Part shown: positions 28,999 through 37,689 of the stretch, one piece after another
How positions within the stretch are numbered: position 1 is the first letter of the stretch
Layout: every line of letters begins with the position of its first letter
Source: Treponema bryantii NK4A124
GTDB taxonomy: Bacteria > Spirochaetota > Spirochaetia > Treponematales > Treponemataceae
Direction: 5' to 3'
Assembly (NCBI RefSeq): GCF_000421345.1
Contig: NZ_ATWV01000004.1
Coordinates: forward strand, 186,001 to 250,000
Length of the DNA stretch: 64,000 nucleotides
Notes under the pieces: model-generated
The model's database searches: none
What the model was told of the DNA's origin: nothing
What the model saw: the letters and a program-made list of their open reading frames with translations, nothing else
Made by a program: the position numbers and the translations under genes

Positions 28999-31900
28999 TT
29001 GCATCCTCCTTATCAAATCCGGAAGCATTCTTGTCAATCAGTTCCTGATCACGTTCTGTAAGAGCAATCTGCTTACCCTTAGCATCATAAATTGTGAAAT
29101 CAAGAGCCAAACCACGGAGTTCCTGTACCAGTACGTTGAATGATTCAGGGATTCCGATTGGAGATGAAGGATCGCCCTTAACGATAGATTCGTAAATCTT
29201 AGAACGTCCGTTCATATCATCAGACTTAATAGTCATCATTTCCTGAAGAGTGTTAGCTGCACCGTAAGCTTCGAGTGCCCAAACCTCCATTTCTCCAAGA
29301 CGCTGACCACCAAACTGTGCCTTACCACCAAGAGGCTGCTGTGTAACCAGAGAATAAGGTCCGGTTGAACGAGCGTGCATCTTATCATCAACAAGGTGAT
29401 GAAGCTTCATATAATAGATAACACCAACGAAGATTGGGTTTACGAAAGGTTCACCTGTACGTCCGTCGTGTACAATCTGTTTACAGTCTGTAGAAATCTT
29501 AAGTCCTGTTCCGGCAACTGCTTTGTTAGCTTCTTCAAGCTTAGCTTCAATCATCTTCTGAGAAGGTGATTCGAATACTGGAACTTCAAAGAACTGGTTG
29601 AGGTACTTACCTGCAATACCAAGTTCAGACTCAAGAATCTGTCCAATGTTCATTCGGGAAGGTACACCAAGTGGGTTCAAACAAACGTCGAGTGGAGTAC
29701 CATCTTCAAGATATGGCATATCTTCAACAGGGAGAATACGTGAAACAACACCCTTGTTTCCGTGGCGTCCGGCCATCTTATCACCTTCGCGAAGCTTACG
29801 CTTGTTAGCAATAAGAACCTTAACTACCTTATCTACACCTGGGAGCAAATCGTCACCTTCGAGGCGGCTCATCTGCTGAATATCAATTACAACACCTTCA
29901 ATTCCATGTGGAACGCGGAGTGAAGAATCGCGAACTTCCTTAGCCTTTTCACCGAAGATTGAGTTCAAAAGCTTGAACTCTGGAGTTGTTTCAGTTTCAG
30001 ACTTTGGAGTTACCTTACCTACAAGAATATCTCCTGAGCGAACCTTTGCACCAATACGGATGATACCTTCTGAGTCGAGGTTAGCAAGAGCTTTTTCTGC
30101 AGTATTTGGAATATCACGTGTGATGCGCTCTGGTCCGAGCTTTGTCTCACGGATTTCAATCTGGAACTCTTTAATATGGATAGATGTATACATATCCTCG
30201 CGAACTACGCGCTGAGAAATAAGTACGGCATCCTCATAGTTGTAACCATTCCAAGGAACGAATCCTACGAGAATGTTGCGTCCAAGAGCAAGCTCTCCGT
30301 TGAATGTTGCTGGTCCGTCAGCGAGAACATCGCCGGCCTTAACCTTTGTTCCAACTTCAACTGTAGGGCGCTGGTGGTTACATGTATCGTTGTTAGTTCT
30401 CTGGTACTTCAAAAGATGATATTCATCAACTGCCTTAGAACCTTCAACCTTTACCTTAATAAGTTCACTTGAAACGTAGATAACTTCACCATCGTGCTTA
30501 GCCTTGATAAGAACACCAGAGTCATAAGCACACTTTCTTTCCATACCAGTTCCAACGTATGGTGGTTCTGGGAAGAGAAGAGGTACAGCCTGACGCTGCA
30601 TGTTACAACCCATGAGCGCACGGTTAGCATCGTCATGCTCAAGGAATGGAATCAAAGAAGCAGAAACAGAAATTACCTGACGTGGAGAAACGTCGATGTA
30701 CTGAACGTCCTTTGGAGAACGCTGAGTATAGTTACCACGGTTGCGGCAAGAAATTGTTTCTGTAGGGAATGAACCATCCTTCTTCATTCCTTCTACTACC
30801 TGACCAATGAAGTACTTGTCTTCGTCCATAGCAGAAAGGTATTCAACTTCGTTTGTAGCCTTTCCGTTTACTACCTTGCGGTATGGAGCTTCAAGGAATC
30901 CATAGTCGTTGATGCGTGTGTACATAGCAAGCGAAACGATAAGACCAATGTTCGGACCTTCAGGAGTTTCGATAGGACACATGCGTCCGTAGTGTGAATA
31001 GTGTACGTCACGAACTTCGAAACCAGCACGGTCACGTGAAAGACCACCTGGTCCGAGAGCGTTCAAACGACGTTTATGAGTAAGCTCTGCCAATGGGTTA
31101 ATCTGATCCATAAACTGAGAGAGCTGTGAAGAACCAAAGAATTCTTTAACTGCTGCAACGATAGGTTTGATAGAAATCAAATCCTGTGGCTTCATTGTGT
31201 CAGTTTCTTTAAGGCTCATGCGTTCCTTGGCAATACGCTCCATTCTTGCAAATGCAGACTTAAGCTGATTTGTCATCAACTCGCCTACAGAACGGATACG
31301 GCGGTTTCCAAGGTGGTCAATATCGTCAATCTGCTCTTCACCAATGTAAACCTTGATGAGGAACTTCATTGTATTGATGATATCATCCTTAATAAGAGTG
31401 AAGTCTTTTACATCATCAGAGTAATCGAACTTCTTGTTGAGCTTGTAGCGACCAACACGTCCGAGGTCATAGCGGCGCTCAGAGAAGAAGAGAGAGTTGA
31501 GGTCTTTTTCAGCCTGTTCAACTGTCATTGGCTCACCTGGCTGCAAGATTGCATATACAGCAGCGAGACAATCTTCCTTAGTTGGTTCATTATCTACAGA
31601 ACCTTCTTTTACGAATTTAACTTCCTCGCGCTCGAAACAGTTGATAATCATCTGTGAATCAAGAGAAGTATTCTTTTCATCGCCATTTGAATTGCTGCGT
31701 GTATCAAAGCGGATTACGCAGATTTCATCGATTTTGTTAGCGAGAAGGTCATCAATATCATGTGGATGAAGCTTTGTACCTGCATTAAAGAGTCTCTTTT
31801 CGTTGCCTTCTTCATCTTTGATGATTACGGCAGAAGCGAGAACCTTGTCTACAAGTTCGTCACCCTTCTTTACCTTAATGTCTTCTACATCGTAGAAGCA

Positions 31901-32548
31901 GCGGATGATTTCTTCGCGTGTTGAATAACCAAGTGCGCGAAGGAAAATTGTACCAAGAATCTTCTTTTTGCGGTCAATCTTTGCAAAAATAAGCTCTTTT
32001 TTCTGGTCAATTTCAAATTCAAGCCAAGATCCGCGGTAAGGAATAATACGGCTTGAGTACACACCCTTGTCGTGGCAGAAAATAACGCCAGGCGAACGGT
32101 GAATCTGGGAAACAACTACGCGCTCTGCTCCGTTGATAACAAATGTACCACGGTCTGTCATGAGCGGAATGTCACCCATATAAATATCTTTCTGGAGAAT
32201 TGCTCCAGTCTGAAGGAAATTCAAATTGATACGGGCTTTTAAAGGAACTGAATAAGTAAGTCCTTTCTGCTTGCACTGCAACTCGGTGAACTTCTGGTTC
32301 TCCCAGTCGAGCTCATAAAACTCATACTCCAATGACATATCGCCGTTAGGACTTTCGATAGGAAAAGTAGAAGTAAATACGTCCTGAAGTCCCTGATTAA
32401 GAACTTCTTTTCCCTCTTTTAAGGCTTCTGCCTGAAGGAAATCATCATACGATTTTGTCTGGATTGCGATAAGATCTGGAACATCCATAGCATGCTGGAT
32501 GTTTTTTCCATAATTCTGACGGTTGATTGTTCGAGTCTTTGCGAACAT
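28991..32548 (-). CDS. rpoB: RNA polymerase beta subunit
   Basis: 1185 residues. The rifampicin pocket reads [20 protein letters not shown] then [20 protein letters not shown]. The residue equivalent to E. coli Ser531 is Asn (codon 31061-31063), a known treponemal feature associated with rifampicin resistance. Other blocks are [25 protein letters not shown] and [15 protein letters not shown]. The large E. coli lineage-specific inserts are absent, which explains the shorter length. A strong hairpin precedes the gene in the rplL-rpoB spacer. Confidence 0.98.
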   Translation of the reverse strand: MFAKTRTINRQNYGKNIQHAMDVPDLIAIQTKSYDDFLQAEALKEGKEVLNQGLQDVFTSTFPIESPNGDMSLEYEFYELDWENQKFTELQCKQKGLTYSVPLKARINLNFLQTGAILQKDIYMGDIPLMTDRGTFVINGAERVVVSQIHRSPGVIFCHDKGVYSSRIIPYRGSWLEFEIDQKKELIFAKIDRKKKILGTIFLRALGYSTREEIIRCFYDVEDIKVKKGDELVDKVLASAVIIKDEEGNEKRLFNAGTKLHPHDIDDLLANKIDEICVIRFDTRSNSNGDEKNTSLDSQMIINCFEREEVKFVKEGSVDNEPTKEDCLAAVYAILQPGEPMTVEQAEKDLNSLFFSERRYDLGRVGRYKLNKKFDYSDDVKDFTLIKDDIINTMKFLIKVYIGEEQIDDIDHLGNRRIRSVGELMTNQLKSAFARMERIAKERMSLKETDTMKPQDLISIKPIVAAVKEFFGSSQLSQFMDQINPLAELTHKRRLNALGPGGLSRDRAGFEVRDVHYSHYGRMCPIETPEGPNIGLIVSLAMYTRINDYGFLEAPYRKVVNGKATNEVEYLSAMDEDKYFIGQVVEGMKKDGSFPTETISCRNRGNYTQRSPKDVQYIDVSPRQVISVSASLIPFLEHDDANRALMGCNMQRQAVPLLFPEPPYVGTGMERKCAYDSGVLIKAKHDGEVIYVSSELIKVKVEGSKAVDEYHLLKYQRTNNDTCNHQRPTVEVGTKVKAGDVLADGPATFNGELALGRNILVGFVPWNGYNYEDAVLISQRVVREDMYTSIHIKEFQIEIRETKLGPERITRDIPNTAEKALANLDSEGIIRIGAKVRSGDILVGKVTPKSETETTPEFKLLNSIFGEKAKEVRDSSLRVPHGIEGVVIDIQQMSRLEGDDLLPGVDKVVKVLIANKRKLREGDKMAGRHGNKGVVSRILPVEDMPYLEDGTPLDVCLNPLGVPSRMNIGQILESELGIAGKYLNQFFEVPVFESPSQKMIEAKLEEANKAVAGTGLKISTDCKQIVHDGRTGEPFVNPIFVGVIYYMKLHHLVDDKMHARSTGPYSLVTQQPLGGKAQFGGQRLGEMEVWALEAYGAANTLQEMMTIKSDDMNGRSKIYESIVKGDPSSPIGIPESFNVLVQELRGLALDFTIYDAKGKQIALTERDQELIDKNASGFDKEDANA

Positions 32549-32641
32549 CAGATCCCCCTGATATTGTGTTTCGGCTCGTTGACTGCTACATGCTGGAAAC
32601 TCCGCACAGCACAGAAAACACCGATTTTCTATGTGGATATC

Positions 32642-32722
32642 CGGATTAAATCCGAATATGACATTTTCTTTTTATACGACTAAAGGGGATACCCGGTACA
32701 AATACTGCACCAGACATCCCCT
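32642..32722 (-). promoter_or_regulatory. Probable attenuator hairpins between rplL and rpoB
   Basis: First hairpin: AGGGGAT (32684-32690) with ATCCCCT (32716-32722) and an inner CTGGT/ACCGG pairing, 12 bp in all. Second: CGGATT (32642-32647) with AATCCG (32649-32654). Position matches the attenuator between L7/L12 and beta known in other bacteria, which lowers rpoBC relative to ribosomal proteins. Confidence 0.6.
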
Positions 32723-32749
32723 ATAGATAAATTGTCAGTTTACGCTGAC

Positions 32750-33133
32750 TTATTTCTTGCTAGCCTTTCCACCAGCTTCTTCGATCTTCTTAATGAATTC
32801 ATCAGCATCTGCCTTTGATACACCCTCTTTAAGAGCCTTTGGTGCACCTTCAACAAGAGCCTTAGCTTCACCAAGTCCGAGACCTGTGATTTCACGAACA
32901 GCCTTGATTACTGGAATCTTCTTTGCTGCGTCGAATGATTCGAGAGTTACTGTGAACTCTGTCTGCTCTTCGCCACCAGCTGCTGCTCCGCCTGCTGCTG
33001 CAGGACCTGCTGCTACGGCTACGGCTGCTGTTACGCCGAATTTTTCTTCCATTGCTTTTACGAGTTCTGAAACTTCAAGAACTGACATAGATGCGATTGC
33101 ATCAAGAATCTGATCATTTGTGAGAGCTGCCAT
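32750..33133 (-). CDS. rplL: 50S ribosomal protein L7/L12
   Basis: 127 residues. N-terminal dimerisation helices ([20 protein letters not shown]), a flexible Ala/Gly hinge (about 38-53) and the conserved C-terminal domain with [20 protein letters not shown]. It forms the stalk that recruits translational GTPases and is needed in several copies per ribosome, which fits the hairpins on both sides of the gene. Confidence 0.98.
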   Translation of the reverse strand: MAALTNDQILDAIASMSVLEVSELVKAMEEKFGVTAAVAVAAGPAAAGGAAAGGEEQTEFTVTLESFDAAKKIPVIKAVREITGLGLGEAKALVEGAPKALKEGVSKADADEFIKKIEEAGGKASKK

Positions 33134-33241
33134 ATTGTCTTCTCCACTATAAATTAGTTATATTTTCCACCTTCCGGATTACCGGCTGGTGGCAGCAGAT
33201 TTAGCTCAACTGAGCATTTCTGCATTTAGCACCGACAGTCG

Positions 33242-33347
33242 ACAGCTATGAAGCCTGACGGTGTTTTTAAGCTAAACTTTGATGTCCGAGTTTGAAAGCA
33301 GGCGCTTTCAAACTCGCTAAACTAAAACTGCGCAGCAGTTTTAGTTT
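33242..33347 (-). promoter_or_regulatory. Hairpin cluster in the rplJ-rplL spacer
   Basis: Two perfect 13-bp hairpins: AAACTAAAACTGC with its complement (33319-33347, loop GCA, containing the rplJ stop codon) and CGAGTTTGAAAGC with its complement (33287-33316). A third imperfect one follows, CACCGaCAG/CTGaCGGTG (about 33220-33255). They may stop exonucleases or separate the rplL message to raise L7/L12 yield. Confidence 0.55.
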
Positions 33348-33853
33348 GCTTCTGCAGCTTTTTTGTCTGCATAAGCCTTCAATGTAGCGGCAAGCTTCTG
33401 AGCTGGTCCGTTCATTGCAGACATAAGCATAGCAATAAGCTGGTTTCTTCCAGGAACCTTTGAGTAAGCCTCAATCTTAGCCTGGTCGTAGATTTCGTTA
33501 GCAATGCTAGCACCCTTAACTGCGAGAGCTGGAGCATCCTTAGCGAAGTCAAAGAGAACCTTTGCTACTTCGTTTGAATCTTCCTTAGCCATTGCAACAA
33601 CAGTTGGTCCTTTGAGGTAGTCAGCAACATTTTCTACTTTCATTTCCTCAAAAGCAATGCGTGCAAAGTTGTTTTTTACAACTTTAAGAATAGCATTCTT
33701 TTCACGAAGTTTATCACGAAGAGCAGTAATCTGCTCTACTGTAAGACCGCGATAGTCAGCGAAAATGAAGTCGCTGTAATCTGCAAATGTCTTTTTTGCT
33801 TCTTCAATAGCCTGAGCCTTAGCCGGCTGAATTTTCTTTGCTCTTACTGCCAT
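33341..33853 (-). CDS. rplJ: 50S ribosomal protein L10
   Basis: 170 residues. FADYRGLTVEQITALRDKLR and KVVKNNFARIAF identify the rRNA-binding N-terminal domain; the C-terminal helix (AQKLAATLKAYADKKAAEAN) carries L7/L12 dimers. It starts at the last base of rplA. Its stop codon lies in a perfect hairpin. Confidence 0.97.
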   Translation of the reverse strand: MAVRAKKIQPAKAQAIEEAKKTFADYSDFIFADYRGLTVEQITALRDKLREKNAILKVVKNNFARIAFEEMKVENVADYLKGPTVVAMAKEDSNEVAKVLFDFAKDAPALAVKGASIANEIYDQAKIEAYSKVPGRNQLIAMLMSAMNGPAQKLAATLKAYADKKAAEAN

Positions 33854-34530
33854 TATTCGCCTTCCTTATAGTCAACCCATACGCCTGGGCCCATAGATGA
33901 ACTTACAGAAACAGACTTAACAAAACCAGCAGCTGCACCAGCAGGCTTCTTCTTGCTTACTTCAGAAAGAAGAGTGTTTACGTTTGCAACAAGCTTGTCT
34001 GTATCCATAGAACACTTACCAACAGCAATGTGTACGATACCTGTCTTATCAGCACGGAACTCTGTACGACCCTTCTTAAGTTCTGCAACAGCCTGAGCTA
34101 CGTTAGGAGTTACAGTACCAGTCTTAGGGTTAGGCATCAAACCTTTGCGTCCAAGAACCATACCAAGACGACCTACGTCTTTCATCATATCAGGTGTAGC
34201 AACAGCAACGTCGAAGTCCAACCAGCCGCCCTTTACCTTTTCGATATATTCTTCACCTGCGAAAGCAGCACCAGCATCAAGAGCTTCCTTTACCTTGTCT
34301 CCTTTACAGAAAACGAGAACTTTCTTTTCACCCTTGAACTGATTTGGGAATACCAATGTATCACGTACAGTAGCATTTTTCTCAAGACGAAGTACAATGT
34401 GAGCTTCTACAGTCTCATCGAAGTTAGCAAACTTCATGTCCTGAACCATTTTACAAGCTGAAGCTACATCATATTTCTTTGAAAGATCATACTTTGCAGC
34501 AGCTGCGTTATATTTCTTTCCATGTTTCAT
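33853..34530 (-). CDS. rplA: 50S ribosomal protein L1
   Basis: 225 residues. The N-terminal domain has FDETVEAHIVLRLEKNATVR, and the signature GRKGLMPNPKTGTVTPNVA is complete. L1 forms the mobile stalk at the E site and in many bacteria represses its own operon by binding the rplK leader. One base separates it from rplK. Confidence 0.98.
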   Translation of the reverse strand: MKHGKKYNAAAAKYDLSKKYDVASACKMVQDMKFANFDETVEAHIVLRLEKNATVRDTLVFPNQFKGEKKVLVFCKGDKVKEALDAGAAFAGEEYIEKVKGGWLDFDVAVATPDMMKDVGRLGMVLGRKGLMPNPKTGTVTPNVAQAVAELKKGRTEFRADKTGIVHIAVGKCSMDTDKLVANVNTLLSEVSKKKPAGAAAGFVKSVSVSSSMGPGVWVDYKEGE

Positions 34531-34531
34531 A

Positions 34532-34963
34532 TTACTGCTCCACCTCTACACCCATACTGCGTGCAGTACCGGCAATGATTTTCTTTGCTGCTTCGATATC
34601 GTTAGCATTGATATCTGGCATCTTTGTCTTTGCGATTTCTTCCAGGTCTTTCTTAGAAAGAGTTGCAACCTTGTTACGAAGAGGATTTCCTGAACCCTTG
34701 TCGAGTTTACAAGCTTTCTTAATAAGAACTGCTGCTGGAGGAGTTTTAAGAATGAATGTGTAAGATTTGTCCTGATAAACTGTAATTACTACAGGGATTA
34801 CAAGACCTCTTTCCATTGTCTTAGTTCGATCGTTGAATTCCTGAACGAACTTTGGGGCTGAAACGCCGTGAGGTCCAAGAGCTGGTCCAATTGGAGGAGC
34901 TGGTGTAGCCGCCCCTGCAGGACACTGCAATTTGATCACAGCTGTTACTTTCTTTGTAGCCAT
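34532..34963 (-). CDS. rplK: 50S ribosomal protein L11
   Basis: 143 residues. [20 protein letters not shown] with the flexible proline-rich N-terminal domain, [20 protein letters not shown], and the C-terminal rRNA-binding domain ending [13 protein letters not shown]11 and its rRNA form the GTPase-associated centre and thiostrepton site. Confidence 0.98.
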   Translation of the reverse strand: MATKKVTAVIKLQCPAGAATPAPPIGPALGPHGVSAPKFVQEFNDRTKTMERGLVIPVVITVYQDKSYTFILKTPPAAVLIKKACKLDKGSGNPLRNKVATLSKKDLEEIAKTKMPDINANDIEAAKKIIAGTARSMGVEVEQ

Positions 34964-34982
34964 TTTATTTCTCCCAATGTTG

Positions 34983-35095
34983 GTGTGAAAGCTTCATATA
35001 GAAGTCTTTCTAACGAAACGCCTATGTCCAACGGACCTGCGCCTCTCCCAAAAACAGGATCAAACGGTTTGTACTTGGGATACAAACCCCTGAAT
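34983..35095 (-). promoter_or_regulatory. Possible autoregulatory leader of rplK
   Basis: The 189-bp nusG-rplK spacer has a perfect hairpin GGTTTGTA TCCCAAG TACAAACC (35066-35088) and a small one, GTCC GTT GGAC (35023-35033), before the rplK start. L1-type repression through this leader is an inference from its place. A 64-codon frame covers it (34945-35139), but it begins inside a dispersed repeat and overlaps rplK, so I do not call it a gene. Confidence 0.4.
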
Positions 35096-35110
35096 TTGCT
35101 AATATAAATG

Positions 35111-35138
35111 GATTGTCGGGTCAAGCCCGACAATGACA
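35111..35138. repeat. Dispersed palindrome, family 4 (TTGTCGGG TCAAG CCCGACAA)
   Basis: Perfect arms ATTGTCGGG / CCCGACAAT around TCAAG in the nusG-rplK spacer. A second copy starts at 61016 and is extended there into a tandem array. Confidence 0.75.
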
Positions 35139-35152
35139 CAATAATAAAGAAC

Positions 35153-35731
35153 TTAGGCTTTTTCTGCCTGAAGGAAGCTTACTTCTACCGGAGTAGGACG
35201 TCCAAAAATCTGAACCTCAACAGAAAGCTTTTCTTTTTCCATATTGATTTCTTTAACAGTACCAGTGAATGATGCAAATGGACCGTCAGCAATTTTTACA
35301 ACATCGCCAACGTTGAATGACTGGCGTACACGAACCTGCTTATCACCCTTAATAACGCCAGACTTCTGAAGAAGATTCATAGCTTCATCTTTAGTGATTG
35401 GCATTGGACGGTTAGAACGGCTGATATTTCCAACAAAGCCTGTTACACCCTGAATCTTATACAACTTAGCACAAGTGTCCTTCCAGCCAATTTCTGGAAG
35501 ATCCATCTCGAGCATTATATAACCAGGGAGAAATTTATTTGAGCGTGTTCTTTTTTTACCATCTTTAATTTCAACCAGCTCTTCTACAGGAACCTTAACA
35601 TCAATTACAACTTCAGGATCAATACCTGTTTTATCGCCAGCTGAAAATTTTTCGATTAAAGATTTGATTGTGCGTTCGATTTTTCCTTCATAACCAGTAT
35701 AAGTATGAAGAATGTACCAGTTCTTAGACAT
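35153..35731 (-). CDS. nusG: Transcription termination/antitermination factor NusG
   Basis: 192 residues. The NGN domain starts NWYILHTYTGYEGKIERTIK and includes NKFLPGYIMLEMDL and GVTGFVGN. The C-terminal KOW domain has VGDVVKIADGPFASFTGTVK. NusG links RNA polymerase to S10 and Rho, both relevant here because rpsJ and rpoBC lie in the same cluster. It starts 9 bases after secE. Confidence 0.97.
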   Translation of the reverse strand: MSKNWYILHTYTGYEGKIERTIKSLIEKFSAGDKTGIDPEVVIDVKVPVEELVEIKDGKKRTRSNKFLPGYIMLEMDLPEIGWKDTCAKLYKIQGVTGFVGNISRSNRPMPITKDEAMNLLQKSGVIKGDKQVRVRQSFNVGDVVKIADGPFASFTGTVKEINMEKEKLSVEVQIFGRPTPVEVSFLQAEKA

Positions 35732-35740
35732 TTTTCCGTC

Positions 35741-35923
35741 CTATTTCATCAAAATACGGAACAACTCAGTAAAACCAAGATCAAGTAATCCAAGTATTAC
35801 AGCTACTAAGATTGTAGAAATAATAACAACCTTAATTGAAGAAACAACATCATCACGAGTAGGCCATACAACCTTCTTCAATTCTGCTCTGCTCTCTTTG
35901 AAAAACTGAATTACTTTAGCCAT
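35741..35923 (-). CDS. secE: Sec translocase subunit SecE
   Basis: 60 residues, the single-membrane-span form. The amphipathic helix VIQFFKESRAELKKVVWPTR precedes one transmembrane segment (VVIISTILVAVILGLLDLGF). It clamps SecY. Confidence 0.95.
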   Translation of the reverse strand: MAKVIQFFKESRAELKKVVWPTRDDVVSSIKVVIISTILVAVILGLLDLGFTELFRILMK

Positions 35924-35944
35924 AACACCTTTCCTTTATAAAAT

Positions 35945-36017
35945 CAGGGCAGGCAGGATTTGAACCCACGACAGGCGGTTTTGGAGACCGCTGCTCTACC
36001 AGCTGAACTACTGCCCT
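35945..36017 (-). tRNA. tRNA-Trp (anticodon CCA)
   Basis: A full cloverleaf on the minus strand: acceptor AGGGCAG/CTGCCCT, D stem GTTC/GAGC, anticodon stem GCGGT/ACCGC with loop CTCCAAA, T stem GTGGG/CCTGC with loop TTCAAAT, and discriminator G as expected for Trp. CCA is not encoded. It lies between rpmG and secE. Confidence 0.95.
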
Positions 36018-36056
36018 ATATATCTAAACCGGCCGAAACCGGATAAATATCAAAAA

Positions 36057-36233
36057 TTATTTTGCTTTTGTTTCTTTATGAAGAACGCTCTTCTTGCAGA
36101 ACGGACAGTACTTATTCTTCTCGAGTTTTCCTGTAATGTTCTTGCGGTTCTTGTAAGTAGTATAATTCTTTCTCTTACATTCTGTGCACTGCAAAGCGAT
36201 AATTTCTACAGCACCTTTCTTCTTGCTTCCCAT
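36057..36233 (-). CDS. rpmG: 50S ribosomal protein L33
   Basis: 58 residues: [20 protein letters not shown], then [13 protein letters not shown] and a second half with [18 protein letters not shown]. Two CxxC pairs make it the zinc-binding form. The gene is flanked by tRNA-Thr and tRNA-Trp, the common order upstream of secE. It is preceded by AGGAGT. Confidence 0.96.
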   Translation of the reverse strand: MGSKKKGAVEIIALQCTECKRKNYTTYKNRKNITGKLEKNKYCPFCKKSVLHKETKAK

Positions 36234-36274
36234 ATTTAACTCCTAAATATATTCGCCAAAAAAATAATTTTCAA

Positions 36275-36347
36275 AGCCCACGTGCAGAATCGGACTGCAG
36301 ACCTCCACATTACCGATGTGGTGCTCTACCAACTGAGCTACGGGGGC
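36275..36347 (-). tRNA. tRNA-Thr (anticodon GGT), atypical T-loop
   Basis: Cloverleaf on the minus strand: acceptor GCCCCCG/CGTGGGC, D stem GCTC/GAGC, anticodon stem CCACA/TGTGG with loop TCGGTAA, and T stem TGCAG/CTGCA. Two oddities: the acceptor has one C-U mismatch (5:68), and the T-loop reads TCCGATT, with C in place of the near-universal U55. First gene after the supercluster promoter. Confidence 0.9.
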
Positions 36348-36392
36348 AAATGCAGTATTCCACACTAACTCATAGAAAACATGCGTTTAACG

Positions 36393-36421
36393 AATATAAA
36401 CTAAGAAATAATTTTAGTCAA
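36393..36421 (-). promoter_or_regulatory. Sigma-70 promoter of the ribosomal supercluster
   Basis: On the minus strand TTGACT (36421-36416), a 17-bp spacer and TATATT (36398-36393). The expected transcript starts about 40 bases before tRNA-Thr. Confidence 0.75.
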
Positions 36422-36551
36422 TAAAATTCTTTTAGAATTTGATAAATTTTCAAAGAATTTTCATTATCTTTAATACCTATAAAAATTATAGGATAGATAA
36501 AATCTACTATTTATGTTATTATTTTGCATCATTTAATGCAATGGGGTTTAT

Positions 36552-37421
36552 ATGAATATTGATATGCTGATTGATGGAATTCTTGATTCCTATGACAGAT
36601 ATGGACTTATCAACAGAAACCATACAGAAGACTTTCCAAACAGACAGAATGTAGTTTCGATTCTTTCTGATTTACAGTCGGTTGTTTTTCCAGGCTTCAG
36701 AACTGCAGAAGACATTGATTCTGTAAATATCAGATACGTAATCGGCCAGAAGGTTAATAATATAATTGCAAACCTCACCCGCGAAATTCAAAAAGCTTTG
36801 ATTTATACAAAAGCTCAAAGCTGCAGTCACGAAGAAGTCGGCAACATCTCAGAATCTCATTGCTTTAAGCTTGCAGAAAAAACTGCAGTAGCTTTAATAG
36901 AAGAAATTCCGGAAATTAGACGCCAGATTCAGCTTGATGTAATTGCAACCTTTAACGGCGACCCTGCTGCAAAAAGCAACGAAGAGGTTGTTTTGTCCTA
37001 CCCTGGACTTGAAGCAATTCTCGTTTACCGCATTGCCCACTTCCTTTATAAGAGCGGCGTTCCTATTATCCCTCGCATTATGAGCGAACATGTTCACGGA
37101 AAAACAGGAATTGATATTCACCCGGGTGCAACAATCGGCGAATCCTTCTTTATTGACCACGGTACCGGTGTTGTTGTAGGTGAAACCTGTATTATAGGAA
37201 ATAACGTAAAGATTTATCAGGGTGTTACGCTTGGTGCCCTCAGCGTTAAAAAGAACCTGCAGAATAAAAAGAGACATCCTACTATAGAAGATGACGTTAC
37301 AATCTATGCAAACGCTACAATTTTAGGTGGAGAAACAGTAATCGGCCGCGGCTCAACTATTGGCGGTAACACCTGGGTTACAGAAAGCGTTCCTGCCGGA
37401 TCGGTAATTACACAGGGGTAA
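36552..37421 (+). CDS. cysE: Serine O-acetyltransferase
   Basis: 289 residues. Acetylates L-serine with acetyl-CoA, the first step of cysteine synthesis. The N-terminal helical part (about 1-155) precedes a left-handed beta-helix of hexapeptide repeats: [40 protein letters not shown], then [20 protein letters not shown]. The catalytic HxxTGxVxGE-type segment ([10 protein letters not shown]) is intact. It ends ...[10 protein letters not shown], shorter than CysE of E. coli at the inhibitory tail, as in the long-N-terminal plant/spirochaete-like type. Divergent from the tRNA-Thr promoter. Confidence 0.93.
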   Translation: MNIDMLIDGILDSYDRYGLINRNHTEDFPNRQNVVSILSDLQSVVFPGFRTAEDIDSVNIRYVIGQKVNNIIANLTREIQKALIYTKAQSCSHEEVGNISESHCFKLAEKTAVALIEEIPEIRRQIQLDVIATFNGDPAAKSNEEVVLSYPGLEAILVYRIAHFLYKSGVPIIPRIMSEHVHGKTGIDIHPGATIGESFFIDHGTGVVVGETCIIGNNVKIYQGVTLGALSVKKNLQNKKRHPTIEDDVTIYANATILGGETVIGRGSTIGGNTWVTESVPAGSVITQG

Positions 37422-37427
37422 TAAACC

Positions 37428-37486
37428 GTCACCCCGAACTTGTTTCGGGGTCTATAAAAAGATGCTGAAACAAGTTCAGCATGACA
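37428..37486. repeat. Two adjacent family 2 palindromes
   Basis: ACCCCGAACTTG TTTCGGGGT at 37428-37452 and GATGCTGAAAC / GTTCAGCATGAC at 37461-37486. Same core CTGAAACAAGTTCAG with compensated end bases. They follow the cysE stop and may act as its terminator. Confidence 0.75.
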
Positions 37487-37504
37487 CTGTCTGTTAAAAA
37501 AAAA

Positions 37505-37541
37505 CAAGGTTCCCAGACAGTAACACTAAAAGGGAACCTTG
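37505..37541 (-). terminator. Minus-strand terminator-like hairpin without a matching gene
   Basis: CAAGGTTCCC (37505-37514) with GGGAACCTTG (37532-37541), 10 bp. A run of T follows only on the minus strand (rc of the A-run 37496-37504). No minus-strand gene ends here. It is followed on the plus strand by a second hairpin, GTCCAGC GTT GCTGGAC (37545-37561). Confidence 0.5.
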
Positions 37542-37689
37542 CCGTCCAGCGTTGCTGGACATCGGAGAGAGTTTATCAGCTTATTTACAAGCTGACTTTA
37601 ATATAATACCATATATTTCAGATGTCAATACTTTTTGTGAAAATTTCACAAAAATTTTTTGTAAACCGCCACCGCAAAAGAGGTTTTAC

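Noticed and set aside
34945-35139. 64-codon minus-strand frame before rplK
   Set aside because: It begins inside a dispersed repeat, overlaps the rplK start, has no ribosome-binding site and matches no family.
37552-37689. 46-codon extension upstream of radA
   Set aside because: It is not RadA-like, and the zinc finger begins right after the ATG at 37690 with a proper ribosome-binding site.
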